Shown piece after piece: positions 29,561 through 39,163 of a DNA stretch of 48,188 nucleotides (position 1 is the stretch's first letter; the number at the start of each line of letters is the position of its first letter). The translations under genes and the position numbers were made by a program. The DNA lies in NCBI GenBank assembly GCA_964597445.1, contig CAZQXO010000014.1:1-48188 (forward strand), in the 5' to 3' direction. The notes under the pieces were generated by a model. The model was not told the DNA's origin and searched no databases. It saw only the letters and a list, made by a program, of their open reading frames with translations. This DNA is from UBA10649 sp964597445 (lineage in GTDB: Bacteria > Actinomycetota > Actinomycetes > S36-B12).

Positions 29561-31407
29561 GCTCGTCGTCCACCCGTCCTCGGACATCGCGGGACTCCGC
29601 GTCGGGGGCGACCCGTCGTCCGACACGCCGACCTGCGGAGCACCGGGATGGACCCGGCGGTGGAGGTTACGGTCGTGGCGTGCGGGGACGCGGGATCGCC
29701 ATGGCCGACCCGCGCAAGCGGGGCTTGATCCTTCTCATCGTCACCGGCGTGGTGCTCACGCTCTTCGCCGGACGCCTCGTCGAGATTCAGGCCGTCCGCG
29801 GTGAGGCCCTGGCCTCGGAGGCGCTGGGTCAGCGCTTGGCCGTCCAGGAGATTCCCGCAGTGCGCGGGACCATCACCGACAGTGACGGCGAGCCCCTCGC
29901 CGTCACCATGGAGGCGCGCAACCTCACCGTCGACCAGACCCTCGTGACGGATCCCACCGCTGTCGCAACTGCGCTCGCCCCTGTCCTGGGCGTGGACCCC
30001 GCGGTCCTGGTCCCGCGACTGACGGGGGAGAGGCGTTTCGTCTATCTCGCGAAGTCCCTGACGCCTGAGACGTGGAACCGGATCCGCGACCTCGGGCTGC
30101 CCGGCATCTTCAGCGAGGAGACCTCACGCCGCGTGTATCCGGCGGGCGACCTTGCCGCGAACGTCATCGGGTTCGTCGGCGACGAGGGCACGGGTCTGGG
30201 TGGCCTGGAGTTCGCCTACGAGGACCTTCTCACGGGGACTCCGGGTGAGGTGAGCTTCGAGCGCGGCCCGGGCGGCCGAGCGATCCCGACCGGTGAGCGT
30301 TCCCTCACCGAGGCTGAGCCCGGTGTCGACGTGCGACTGACGATCGACCGTGACATCCAGTACATGGCCCAGCAGGCGATCGCCGAGCAGGTACGGGCGT
30401 CGCGCTCGGACAGCGGCACCGTCATCGTCATGGACTCGCGCACGGGCAACCTGCTCGCCGTGGCGACAGCCCCGACCTTCGATGCGAACGATCCGGGATC
30501 TGCGGACCCTGCGGTGCTGGGAAACCGGGCCCTGACCGAGGTGTTCGAGCCCGGCTCGACCGCCAAGCTGATGTCGATCGCTGCGGTGGTCAACGAGGGC
30601 GCTGCCGATGCCTACTCCTGGTTCAAGATCCCGGTGTCGCTGACCCGCGGCGACAAGGCGTTCAAGGACCACACGCCGCATGGGGGCATGAACCTCACGC
30701 TCGCCGGAATCATGGCCAAGTCGAGCAACATGGGAACGATCCTCGCGGCTGAGCGCATCGGCGGACGCCAGCTGGAGCGCTACCTGCGCAAGTTCGGGAC
30801 GGCTGAGGCCACGGGCATCAACTTCCCCGGAGAGGCCAAGGGGTCGCTCCTCACGCGTGATCAGTGGTCGCCCACGTCTTTCCCGACCATCGCCTTCGGG
30901 CAGGGCTTCAGCATGAATGCCGTCCAGGCCACCAGTGTCTTCGCCACCATCGCGAACGACGGCGTGCGCCTTCAGCCACGTCTCGTCGACGCGCTTGTCC
31001 ATGCGGACGGCACGGAGGATCTGCCGAAGCAGGCCGAGCCCAAGCGAGTGGTGAGTCCGTCGTCGGCCCGTCAGGTGCGCGCCATGCTCGAGACGGTCGT
31101 CGGCCCGGGGGGCACCGCACCCAACGCGGGCGTTCCGGGGTACCGAGTCGGAGGAAAGACGGGCACCGCTCAGGCCTTCGATGCCTCCTGCGGCTGCTAC
31201 CGCGGAGTCGTCGCCTCGTTCATCGGCATCGCGCCGATCGACGACCCTCAACTCGTCGTGTCGGTCTTCCTCAACAACCCGAAGAACGGGCGCTACGGCG
31301 GTGAGCTCGGCGGACCGGTCTTCAAGCGCGTCATGACCTACGCCCTGCAGTCGCGCCAGGTGCCTCCGACGGGGACGAAGGCCTCCCACCTGCCTCTGGG
31401 CGGCTGA
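29557..31407 (+). CDS. ftsI: Septal penicillin-binding protein 3 (FtsI/PbpB), transpeptidase
   Basis: A 616-residue class B PBP that cross-links septal peptidoglycan. After a Ser/Arg-rich cytoplasmic tail comes one membrane helix (RGLILLIVTGVVLTLFAGRL), the dimerisation domain with RGTITDSDGEPLAVT, and the transpeptidase with SxxK at Ser334-Lys337 (EPGSTAK), SxN at 389-391 and KTG at 534-536. The GTG start overlaps the ftsL stop (GTGA); an internal ATG at 29701 (MADPRKRG) could give a form without the tail. It precedes murE by 4 nt. Confidence 0.94.
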   Translation: MSSSSTRPRTSRDSASGATRRPTRRPAEHRDGPGGGGYGRGVRGRGIAMADPRKRGLILLIVTGVVLTLFAGRLVEIQAVRGEALASEALGQRLAVQEIPAVRGTITDSDGEPLAVTMEARNLTVDQTLVTDPTAVATALAPVLGVDPAVLVPRLTGERRFVYLAKSLTPETWNRIRDLGLPGIFSEETSRRVYPAGDLAANVIGFVGDEGTGLGGLEFAYEDLLTGTPGEVSFERGPGGRAIPTGERSLTEAEPGVDVRLTIDRDIQYMAQQAIAEQVRASRSDSGTVIVMDSRTGNLLAVATAPTFDANDPGSADPAVLGNRALTEVFEPGSTAKLMSIAAVVNEGAADAYSWFKIPVSLTRGDKAFKDHTPHGGMNLTLAGIMAKSSNMGTILAAERIGGRQLERYLRKFGTAEATGINFPGEAKGSLLTRDQWSPTSFPTIAFGQGFSMNAVQATSVFATIANDGVRLQPRLVDALVHADGTEDLPKQAEPKRVVSPSSARQVRAMLETVVGPGGTAPNAGVPGYRVGGKTGTAQAFDASCGCYRGVVASFIGIAPIDDPQLVVSVFLNNPKNGRYGGELGGPVFKRVMTYALQSRQVPPTGTKASHLPLGG

Positions 31408-31411
31408 CGTC

Positions 31412-32935
31412 ATGACGGACCTTCCGCGGCCCGAACCCCGACCCATCGCCCTGCGCGACCTCGGTGCCGCGGTGCCGGCAGCCGCATCCGACTTCGGCAT
31501 CGAGATCATCGGCGCGAGTCTCGACTCGCGCGCGGTGCATCCCGGAGACGTCTACCTGGCGCTCCCCGGGCGGCACACGCATGGCGCCCGATTCGCTGCT
31601 GAGGCCGTCGCCGCAGGAGCCGTGGCTGTGATCACGGATGCTGCCGGCGCGGAGATGTGCCCGGGTCTGGCTGCTCCCGTCGTGGTCGTCGACGACGCTC
31701 GGGCAGTCAGCGGTCCGGTCGCCGCCGCAGCGCATGCCTGGCCCGCCCGTGCTCTGCAGCTCCTGGGTGTCACGGGCACGAACGGGAAGTCGACCGTGAC
31801 GGCGATGGTGGAGGCCGGACTCCAGGCGGCGGGTCGGTCTGTCGGGGCGATCGGCACACTCGGCGTCCGCGTGGGCGACGCCCACTATGCCGGTGCACGC
31901 ACGACACCGGAGGCCACGGACCTGCAGCGCATCCTCGCGGTCATGCGCGACGCCGGCGTCCAGAGCGTCATGATGGAGGTCAGCTCCATCGCGCTCGTGG
32001 AGCATCGGGTCGATGGTTTCCGCTTCGATGTGGCGGGGTTCACGCACCTGACACAGGACCATCTGGACTACCACGGGGACATGGAGTCCTACTTCTCCGC
32101 CAAGGCCCTGCTGTTCACGCCGGAGCACGCCTCGCTGGGCGTCGTCGGCATCGACGATGAGTATGGCCGTCGCCTCGCCCGCGAGGCCTCGATCCCGGTC
32201 CTCACCTGGTCGGTCGAGGACGCGTCAGCGGATTGGCACGCTGAGGCGATCCGGGACGTCGCACAGGGAACCGCCGTCACGGTCCAGGGTCCGCAGGGGG
32301 AGCAGGTCCTCATGCACGTTCCGGTGCCTGGTCGCTTCAACGTCGCCAACGCGCTGTGCGCCTTCGGCATGCTGCGCTCGATCGGTGTCGACGCCGAGGA
32401 TGCCGTACGCGGCATCGGGTCGGTCTCCGTCCCCGGACGGATGCAGGTGGTGGCTGGACGAGCCGGTTCCGCAGGGGAGCTGCCCACTCTCGGAATCGTG
32501 GACTACGCCCATACCCCGGATGCGATCGAGCGCGTGCTGGAGTCACTGCAGGGAGATCGACGGATCCTGGCCGTCGTCGGCGCAGGAGGCGATCGGGATC
32601 CGGCGAAGCGCCCGCTGATGGGGCTGGCCGCGGCGCGCCTCGCGGACGTCGTCATCGTGACGGACGACAATCCCCGTTCAGAGGATCCACGCACGATCCG
32701 TGCGGCGATCCTGGATGGAGCGACTCCGGTGGCTGCTCGCCGGGGAAGCACCGTGCGCGAGGTCGGGGATCGCGCTCAGGCCATCATGATGGCGGTGGAG
32801 CTGGCCCGTCCGGGTGACATCGTCATCGTGCTGGGCAAGGGTCATGAGTCAGGTCAGGAGGTGTCGGGAGTGGTGACGCCCTTCGACGACGCCGCTGTCC
32901 TCAGCCAGGCTCTCGGCTCGGACGGTCCGACGTGA
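31412..32935 (+). CDS. murE: UDP-N-acetylmuramoyl-tripeptide synthetase MurE
   Basis: A 507-residue ATP-dependent ligase that adds the third residue to UDP-MurNAc-L-Ala-D-Glu. The ATP loop GTNGKST is at residues 122-128; the ligase motif EVSSIALVEHRVDGF and the HLTQDHLDYHG histidine region follow. DNPR at residues 419-422 is the sequence that binds meso-diaminopimelate in known MurE enzymes, so DAP is the likely substrate, although some relatives with this motif use other diamino acids. It overlaps murF by 4 nt (GTGA). Confidence 0.94.
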   Translation: MTDLPRPEPRPIALRDLGAAVPAAASDFGIEIIGASLDSRAVHPGDVYLALPGRHTHGARFAAEAVAAGAVAVITDAAGAEMCPGLAAPVVVVDDARAVSGPVAAAAHAWPARALQLLGVTGTNGKSTVTAMVEAGLQAAGRSVGAIGTLGVRVGDAHYAGARTTPEATDLQRILAVMRDAGVQSVMMEVSSIALVEHRVDGFRFDVAGFTHLTQDHLDYHGDMESYFSAKALLFTPEHASLGVVGIDDEYGRRLAREASIPVLTWSVEDASADWHAEAIRDVAQGTAVTVQGPQGEQVLMHVPVPGRFNVANALCAFGMLRSIGVDAEDAVRGIGSVSVPGRMQVVAGRAGSAGELPTLGIVDYAHTPDAIERVLESLQGDRRILAVVGAGGDRDPAKRPLMGLAAARLADVVIVTDDNPRSEDPRTIRAAILDGATPVAARRGSTVREVGDRAQAIMMAVELARPGDIVIVLGKGHESGQEVSGVVTPFDDAAVLSQALGSDGPT

Positions 32936-34347
32936 TCCCGCTCTCCGCGGCAGATGTGGTCGCCGCGGTGGAGGGAGTGGCCTCCGCAGTCGATGGTGGT
33001 GCGCCCATCACGGGAGTGACGGTGGACTCCCGCGACGTGGCTCCAGGTGACCTCTTCGTCGCCATTGCAGGCGAGCGCGTCGACGGTCATGACTTCGCGG
33101 CTGATGCGGTGGCTGCGGGAGCATCCTGCGTTCTCGCCTCGCGACCCCTGGCTGACGGGGCCGGGAGCGCGCTGCCCTGCATCGTCGTGGACGACCCGGT
33201 GGCGGCGCTCGGGCGTCTGGCGTCCTGGTACCGCCGTGAGCGGCTGTCCTGCGTCGTCATCGGCATCACGGGATCGAGCGGCAAGACGAGCACCAAGGAT
33301 CTCGTGGCGCGTGTGCTCTCCACTGCGGCACCGACGGTCAGCCCGCGCGGATCGTTCAACACCGAGGTGGGGCTGCCGCTCACTGTCCTGGGCGCGGATG
33401 CCGACACGCGGTTCCTCGTGCTGGAGATGGGCATGCGCGGCGAAGGGCACATCGCCTACCTGGTCCGCCTGATGAATCCGGACATCGGAGTCGTGCTGAA
33501 TGTCGGCTCTGCCCACCTGGAGATGCTCGGCTCGCGCGAGGCCATCGCGCGGGCGAAGTCGGAGATGGTGCGTGACCTTCCGTCGACGGCCATCGCTGTC
33601 CTGAATCGCGATGACCCGGCGGTGCGTGCCATGGCCGACATCACGGCGGCTCAGGTGCTGACGTTCGGCGAGGCGCCGGACGCTGACCTGCGCGCCACGG
33701 ACGTTCGGGTCGACGCTGCGGCACGTCCCTCCTTCACTCTCACGGATACCCGCACGGAGGAGGCGATGCCCGTCTCGCTCCTCCTGAGCGGGGAGCACCA
33801 CGTGTCGAACGCCTGCGCCGCAGCCGCGGTGGGGCGCGCAGCGGGTGTGTCGATGGAGCAGATTGCCGATGCACTGCGTGCGGCTGAGCCCGACAGTCGC
33901 TGGCGCATGGAGGTCCGCGTTGCCCCGGCAGGGTTCACGGTGATCAACGACGCCTACAACGCGAACCCCGAGTCCATGCGGGCCGCCCTGAAGTCCTTGG
34001 CGGCCATGGCTGCGGGTCGACGCACCTGGGCGGTGCTCGGTGAGATGCGCGAGCTCGGTGACGCCAGCATGGAGGAGCACGATGCGATCGGGCGTCTTGC
34101 CGTCCGTCTCGACATCTCCCGGCTGGTCTGCGTCGGAGAGGGCACGCGGGTCATGCACCTCGGAGCCAGCAGCGAGGGCTCCTGGGGTGAGGAGTCCATC
34201 CACGTGCCGGACGTGGATGCCGCCATCTCCCTGCTGCGCGCGCAGCTCCGGCCGGACGACGTCGTGCTGGTCAAGGCCTCCAGATCCATCGGACTCGAGC
34301 GCATCGCCGAAGCCCTGCTGAGCGAGGGTGCTGGGGGAGCTGCATGA
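32932..34347 (+). CDS. murF: UDP-N-acetylmuramoyl-tripeptide--D-alanyl-D-alanine ligase MurF
   Basis: A 471-residue enzyme that joins D-Ala-D-Ala to the tripeptide precursor. The ATP loop reads GSSGKTS at residues 114-120. NTEVGLPLTVL, EMGMRGEGHIAYLV, and the C-terminal DAYNANPESMRAAL and LGEMRELGDAS are typical MurF blocks. The GTG at 32932 overlaps the murE stop, and its end overlaps mraY. Length is typical. Confidence 0.94.
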   Translation: MIPLSAADVVAAVEGVASAVDGGAPITGVTVDSRDVAPGDLFVAIAGERVDGHDFAADAVAAGASCVLASRPLADGAGSALPCIVVDDPVAALGRLASWYRRERLSCVVIGITGSSGKTSTKDLVARVLSTAAPTVSPRGSFNTEVGLPLTVLGADADTRFLVLEMGMRGEGHIAYLVRLMNPDIGVVLNVGSAHLEMLGSREAIARAKSEMVRDLPSTAIAVLNRDDPAVRAMADITAAQVLTFGEAPDADLRATDVRVDAAARPSFTLTDTRTEEAMPVSLLLSGEHHVSNACAAAAVGRAAGVSMEQIADALRAAEPDSRWRMEVRVAPAGFTVINDAYNANPESMRAALKSLAAMAAGRRTWAVLGEMRELGDASMEEHDAIGRLAVRLDISRLVCVGEGTRVMHLGASSEGSWGEESIHVPDVDAAISLLRAQLRPDDVVLVKASRSIGLERIAEALLSEGAGGAA

Positions 34348-35411
34348 GGCTCGTGGTGATCTCGATGGGGATCGCCGCCGTGGTTGCCCTCGTGGGCACG
34401 CCCCTGCTCATCAGGCTCCTCGCCCGACGCGGGTATGCCCAGGCCATCCGCACCTCGACCGAGGGAGAGGCGTACCCCGACCACGAAGGAAAGCGGGGCA
34501 CGCCCTCCATGGGCGGTGTGGCCATCCTGTTCGGGGTGCTCGCCGGCTACCTCGTGACCCACCTGGTCACGTGGCGGCCTCCCACGCCGTCAGGCCTGCT
34601 CATCCTCTATCTCATGGTGGGCCTCGGGCTCGTCGGTGTCGCGGACGACTACCTCAAGATCTTCAAGCAGCGCAGCACTGGCCTGCGGGCCCGCACCAAG
34701 CTCATCGGGCAGGCCGTGGTGGCCCTGTCGTTCGCCTGGCTGTCGGTGCAGTTCCCCAACGAGTGGGGCGAGACCCCGGCCAGCATGGCGGTGTCCTTCC
34801 TGCGTGACACGCCCTTGGTGCTGCCGCTCGGCCTCTTCATGCTGTGGATCTGGTTCCTCATCACGGCGACCACGAATGGCGTGAACCTGACGGACGGTCT
34901 CGACGGCCTGGCGACCGGGGCGGCCTTCATGGCCTTCCTCGCCTATGTGCTCATCAGCATCTGGCAGTACGGGCAGAGCTGCTTCTTCGAGCAGACGTCC
35001 TTCTGCTACACCACCGCGAGTCCACTCGACCTGGCGATCGTCGCCGCAGCGGGTGCGGGTGCGACCTTCGGGTTCCTGTGGTGGAACACGTCGCCGGCCC
35101 GCATCTTCATGGGCGACACAGGATCCCTCGCTCTGGGTGGAGGGATCGCGGGGCTCGCCATCTTCACGCGCACCGAGCTCCTCCTGCCCTTCATCGCCGG
35201 GCTCTTCCTGATCGTCTCCGTGTCAGTGATCCTGCAGGTGGGCTCCTTCAAGCTCACCGGTCGTCGTGTGTTCCGGATGGCACCGCTGCACCACCACTTC
35301 GAGATGCTGGGCTGGCCGGAGACGCAGATCGTCGTCCGCTTCTGGATCATCCAGGGCCTGTGCATCGGCGGCGGTCTCGCCCTGTTCTACGCAGAATGGG
35401 TCCGATCATGA
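34344..35411 (+). CDS. mraY: Phospho-N-acetylmuramoyl-pentapeptide transferase MraY
   Basis: A 355-residue membrane enzyme that loads the muropeptide onto undecaprenyl phosphate to make lipid I. The KRGTPSMGG motif, the catalytic DDYLKIFK (Asp-Asp), NLTDGLDGLA and the ARIFMGDTGSLALGG block with GRRVFRMAPLHHHFE are all present. About ten helices, as usual. ATG overlaps murF (ATGA) and the stop overlaps murD. Confidence 0.96.
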   Translation: MRLVVISMGIAAVVALVGTPLLIRLLARRGYAQAIRTSTEGEAYPDHEGKRGTPSMGGVAILFGVLAGYLVTHLVTWRPPTPSGLLILYLMVGLGLVGVADDYLKIFKQRSTGLRARTKLIGQAVVALSFAWLSVQFPNEWGETPASMAVSFLRDTPLVLPLGLFMLWIWFLITATTNGVNLTDGLDGLATGAAFMAFLAYVLISIWQYGQSCFFEQTSFCYTTASPLDLAIVAAAGAGATFGFLWWNTSPARIFMGDTGSLALGGGIAGLAIFTRTELLLPFIAGLFLIVSVSVILQVGSFKLTGRRVFRMAPLHHHFEMLGWPETQIVVRFWIIQGLCIGGGLALFYAEWVRS

Positions 35412-36874
35412 CCTCGGCAGACGGACTCCACCGCGAATCGGACTGGTCCACGTGGTCCGTGACTGTCGCCGGCATCGGAATCGCGGGCTACTCGTGTGCC
35501 GACGCGCTCATGCAGCTCGGCGCCCGTGTCACCGTCATCGACGGGGGAGAGTCCGAGAAGCAGCGTGAGCGGGCCAGCATCCTGGAGGCACTCGACGTAC
35601 GCGTGCTGCTCGCCCATACCGGCGGGCTCCCCCAGGGCACCGACCTCCTCGTCGTCTCGCCGGGGCTTCCCCCGAGTCACCCGTGGATCCTCGAGGCGCA
35701 GGAAGCTGGGATACCGATCTGGGGTGAGCTCGAACTCGCGTGGCGACTGCGCGCCCCCGACACGGCAGCGGCGTGGCTGTGCATCACGGGCACGAACGGC
35801 AAGACGACGGCCACGCTGATGCTGGAGTCGATCCTGCGGGCCGCGGGGTACCGCACCTGCTCGGCGGGCAACATCGGCAGCTCCCTGGTCGATGTCGTCA
35901 TGCACGACCAGATGGACGTCATCGCAGTCGAGGTTGGGGCACCGCAGCTGCCCTTCATCGAATCCATGAGTCCGCTCGCGTCGGTCTGCCTGAACATCGC
36001 CAACGACCACATTGATCACTTCGGCTCCCTCGAGGCCTACGTGGCGGCGAAGGCGCGCATCTACGAGCGCACCCAGGAGGCGGCGGTCTACAACGCCCAG
36101 GATCCGGTCACGCTGCGCATGGTCGAGGAGGCAGATGTCATCGAGGGGTGCCGGGCGATCGCCTTCACGCTCGCGACCCCGGCTCCATCGATGGTGGGCG
36201 TCGTGGACGACCTCATCGTCGACCGCGCCTTCATCGATGAGCGTGCCACCTCGGCACAGGAGCTTGCATCCGTCCACGACGTGCACCCCTTCGCGCCCCA
36301 CAACGTCGCCAACGCCCTTGCAGCCGCAGCACTGGCGCGGGCGTTCGGCGTGCCCCCGCAGGCGGTGGCCGAGGGCCTTCGCGCCTTCGCACCGGCTGAC
36401 CACCGCATCGCGTTCGTGGGCAGTGTCGGCGGTGTCTCCTACATCGATGACTCCAAGGCCACGAACGCCCATGCTGCGCAGACGTCGCTCGCGGCCTACG
36501 ACTCCCTGGTCTGGATCGCCGGGGGGCTCGCGAAGGGTCAGGAGTTCGACGACCTCATCGTGTCCTGCGCGCCGCGGCTGAGGGGGGTGGTCCTGCTGGG
36601 TCGGGATCGGGAGGTCATTGCGGGCGCCCTGGCGCGACACGCTCCCGATGTGCCGGTGATCGATGTGGGGAGCCCGGAGACTGATGCCATGGTCGATGTG
36701 GTGCGCGCGGCTGCCGGGCTCGCGTCGCCCGGTGACACGGTGCTCCTTGCACCGGGCTGCGCCTCGTGGGACATGTTCGACGACTACTCCGACCGGGGAC
36801 GTCAGTTCGCAGCCGCTGTGCAGCACCTGCCCGGGTTCGTCCCGCCTGGCCGTGACATGCGGGGTGGCGCATGA
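35408..36874 (+). CDS. murD: UDP-N-acetylmuramoylalanine--D-glutamate ligase MurD
   Basis: A 488-residue ligase that adds D-Glu to UDP-MurNAc-L-Ala. The N-terminal Rossmann GIGIAGYSCADAL, the ATP loop GTNGKTT at residues 128-134, NIANDHIDHFGSLEAY, the NVANALAAAALARAF block and the C-terminal YIDDSKATNAHA and LLAPGCASWDMFDDYSDRG mark the family. At residues 176-181 the usual E(L/V)SSFQL is replaced by EVGAPQL, an odd change in an otherwise conserved stretch. It begins at ATG 35408, overlapping the mraY stop, and ends overlapping ftsW. Confidence 0.93.
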   Translation: MTSADGLHRESDWSTWSVTVAGIGIAGYSCADALMQLGARVTVIDGGESEKQRERASILEALDVRVLLAHTGGLPQGTDLLVVSPGLPPSHPWILEAQEAGIPIWGELELAWRLRAPDTAAAWLCITGTNGKTTATLMLESILRAAGYRTCSAGNIGSSLVDVVMHDQMDVIAVEVGAPQLPFIESMSPLASVCLNIANDHIDHFGSLEAYVAAKARIYERTQEAAVYNAQDPVTLRMVEEADVIEGCRAIAFTLATPAPSMVGVVDDLIVDRAFIDERATSAQELASVHDVHPFAPHNVANALAAAALARAFGVPPQAVAEGLRAFAPADHRIAFVGSVGGVSYIDDSKATNAHAAQTSLAAYDSLVWIAGGLAKGQEFDDLIVSCAPRLRGVVLLGRDREVIAGALARHAPDVPVIDVGSPETDAMVDVVRAAAGLASPGDTVLLAPGCASWDMFDDYSDRGRQFAAAVQHLPGFVPPGRDMRGGA

Positions 36875-38094
36875 GCCAGACGGAGGCCGAGAAGGTCGAG
36901 GGCCGGGACGTGCCGCCCTCGGGGATCGGTGCGCGCATCGGACTGCTCCTCAACCACCCGCTGAGCACCTACTACCTGCTGCTCGGCACGACCCTGCTGC
37001 TGCTCGTGCTCGGCCTCATCATGGTGCTCTCGTCCTCGAGCATCGAGAGCTTCCGGATCCACGGCTCGCCCTACACGCTTGCCCAACGACAGGGACTCTT
37101 CGCCGTGCTCGGCGTGGTCGGCATGCTCTTCGCGGCCCGAACGTCCGTGCAGTTCTGGCGGCAGCTCGCGTTCCCGATCCTCGCCGCTGCATTCGTCCTT
37201 CTCGTGGCAGTGCTCATCATCGGCGTCGAGGTGGCGGGGCAGCGCAACTGGATCGACATCGTCGGACCCTTCCGACTCCAGCCGTCGGAGTTCGCCAAGC
37301 TCGCCCTCGTGGTGTGGGGCGCCACGATTCTCGCTCGCACCGAGCGCCGCGTCGACCGATGGTCAGATCTGCTGATGCCCCTGCTCCCCGTCGCGGCGGC
37401 GATGATGATCCTCGTGCTGCTCGAGGGTGACTTCGGCAACACGATCATGCTCGCCGCGATCACCGCCGGCATGCTCTTCGCCGCGGGTGCGCCCATGCGC
37501 CTCTTCGCGATCCTCGCGGGAGTAGGCCTGGTGGGTGTCCTCCTGGTGACCCTGGCCGCGCCCTATCGCATGCAGCGCTTCAGCTCCTGGCTCGACCCCG
37601 ACGCCGATCGCCTCGGCTTCGGCTGGCAGGTCAGCCAGGGTCAGTTCGCCCTCGGCACCGGTGGGTTCTGGGGCGTCGGCCTCGGCGCCAGCCGCGAGAA
37701 GTGGGGCAACCTCCCGGAGGCGCACACCGACTTCATCTTCCCCGTTATCGGCGAGGAGCTCGGCCTCTTCGGGACGATGTCGGTCCTCCTGCTCTTCGCC
37801 GTGCTGGCGTTCGCGGTGTTCCGACTGTCCCGAAACACGCGAGATCCCTTCGTCCGTCTCGCGTCGGCGGGCGTCGGATCGTGGATCGTGGTGCAGGCGG
37901 TCATCAACATCGGCGGAGTGCTGGGTCTGATCCCCGTGACCGGTGTGACACTGCCCCTCGTCTCCTACGGCGGCTCCTCGCTGATCTGGACGCTTGCGGC
38001 GATCGGCATGCTCCTGGCGTTCGCACGGGCGGAGCCCGCCACCCGCCGTGCTCTGCGACGGCGGAGCACGGCGCAGTCGCTGCGGCGGCGCTGA
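36871..38094 (+). CDS. ftsW: SEDS-family peptidoglycan glycosyltransferase FtsW
   Basis: A 407-residue membrane protein with ten helices that polymerises septal glycan strands together with FtsI. AGQRNWIDIVGPFRLQPSEF contains the SEDS motif, and LPEAHTDFIFPVIGEELG and PVTGVTLPLVSYGGSS are the signature loops, with the catalytic Asp region in the large outer loop. ATG overlaps the murD stop; murG starts 1 nt after its stop. Confidence 0.95.
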   Translation: MSQTEAEKVEGRDVPPSGIGARIGLLLNHPLSTYYLLLGTTLLLLVLGLIMVLSSSSIESFRIHGSPYTLAQRQGLFAVLGVVGMLFAARTSVQFWRQLAFPILAAAFVLLVAVLIIGVEVAGQRNWIDIVGPFRLQPSEFAKLALVVWGATILARTERRVDRWSDLLMPLLPVAAAMMILVLLEGDFGNTIMLAAITAGMLFAAGAPMRLFAILAGVGLVGVLLVTLAAPYRMQRFSSWLDPDADRLGFGWQVSQGQFALGTGGFWGVGLGASREKWGNLPEAHTDFIFPVIGEELGLFGTMSVLLLFAVLAFAVFRLSRNTRDPFVRLASAGVGSWIVVQAVINIGGVLGLIPVTGVTLPLVSYGGSSLIWTLAAIGMLLAFARAEPATRRALRRRSTAQSLRRR

Positions 38095-38095
38095 C

Positions 38096-39163
38096 GTGCA
38101 CGTCCTGCTCGCTGCAGGGGGAACGGCGGGACACATCGAACCCGCGCTCAACCTCGCTGACGCATTGAGGAGGATCGACCCGGACATCCGGATCACCGTT
38201 CTCGGTGGAGAGCGCGGGCTGGAGACGACGCTCGTCCCGGCCCGCGGATACCGACTGCTGACGGTGCCGAGCGTGCCGATGCCGCGACGTCCGGGTCGCG
38301 ACCTCCTGGCGCTCGGTCCGCGCGTGCGTCGCACCGTCGATCTCGCGACCCGCATCGTCCGCGAGGAGGACGTCGATGTGGTGGTCGGGTTCGGTGGCTA
38401 TGCCGCGGTGCCGGGATATCTGGCCGCGCGCCGCACGCGCACCCCTCTCGTCATCCACGAGGCGAATGCCCGACCCGGATGGGCCAATCGGCTGGGTGCC
38501 CGGTTCACCCATCACGTGTTCGCGACGGTCCCGGAGTCCATGCCCGGCGCTGAGCCCATGGCCCTGCCGCTGCGGCACGCGGTGGCGACGGTGGATCGCG
38601 CGTCGATGCGCACCGCGGCGCGGGAGCACTTCGGCCTGAATCCCGACCGTCCGGTGCTGCTGGTCTTCGGGGGCTCCCAGGGAGCGCAGCGGCTGAATCT
38701 CACGCTCGCTCAGGCGCTGCCGGGGCTCCGAGCCGAGGGTGTTCAGGTGCTGCACGCCTACGGGGACCGGAACGAGGCTCCGGTCCCTGAGCCCGGCTAT
38801 GTGCCGGTGCCGTTCATCGATCGGATGGATCTCGCCTACGCGGCCGCTGACCTCGCCGTGACTCGGGCCGGCGCCATGACCTGCGCCGAGCTCGCCGCCG
38901 TGGGGCTCCCGGCCATCTACGTGCCCCTGCCGATCGGCAACGGGGAGCAGCGGGTGAATGCGCTGCCCATCGTCGAGGCGGGAGGAGGGCTGCTGCTGGA
39001 CGATGCTGACCTCACTGCGGAGTGGCTCGTCGAATCGGTGACGTCCGTGCTGCACGATGAAGGCAGGCTGGCGGCCATGGGGGCCGCGGCGGGCCTTCTG
39101 GGCGTCCGGGACGCGGATGACCGGCTGGCGCGTGTGGTGCTCGAGGTCGCGTCGGGAGGGTGA
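38096..39163 (+). CDS. murG: Undecaprenyldiphospho-muramoylpentapeptide GlcNAc transferase MurG
   Basis: A 355-residue GT28 glycosyltransferase acting at the inner membrane face to make lipid II. LLAAGGTAGHIEPALNLAD is the nucleotide-sugar-binding G-loop, and VVGFGGYAAVPGYLAA, LVIHEANARPGWANRL, LLVFGGSQGAQRLN and TRAGAMTCAELAAVGLPAI are conserved. The GTG at 38096 lies 1 nt after the ftsW stop. It ends with a 4-nt overlap with murC (GTGA). Confidence 0.95.
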   Translation: MHVLLAAGGTAGHIEPALNLADALRRIDPDIRITVLGGERGLETTLVPARGYRLLTVPSVPMPRRPGRDLLALGPRVRRTVDLATRIVREEDVDVVVGFGGYAAVPGYLAARRTRTPLVIHEANARPGWANRLGARFTHHVFATVPESMPGAEPMALPLRHAVATVDRASMRTAAREHFGLNPDRPVLLVFGGSQGAQRLNLTLAQALPGLRAEGVQVLHAYGDRNEAPVPEPGYVPVPFIDRMDLAYAAADLAVTRAGAMTCAELAAVGLPAIYVPLPIGNGEQRVNALPIVEAGGGLLLDDADLTAEWLVESVTSVLHDEGRLAAMGAAAGLLGVRDADDRLARVVLEVASGG

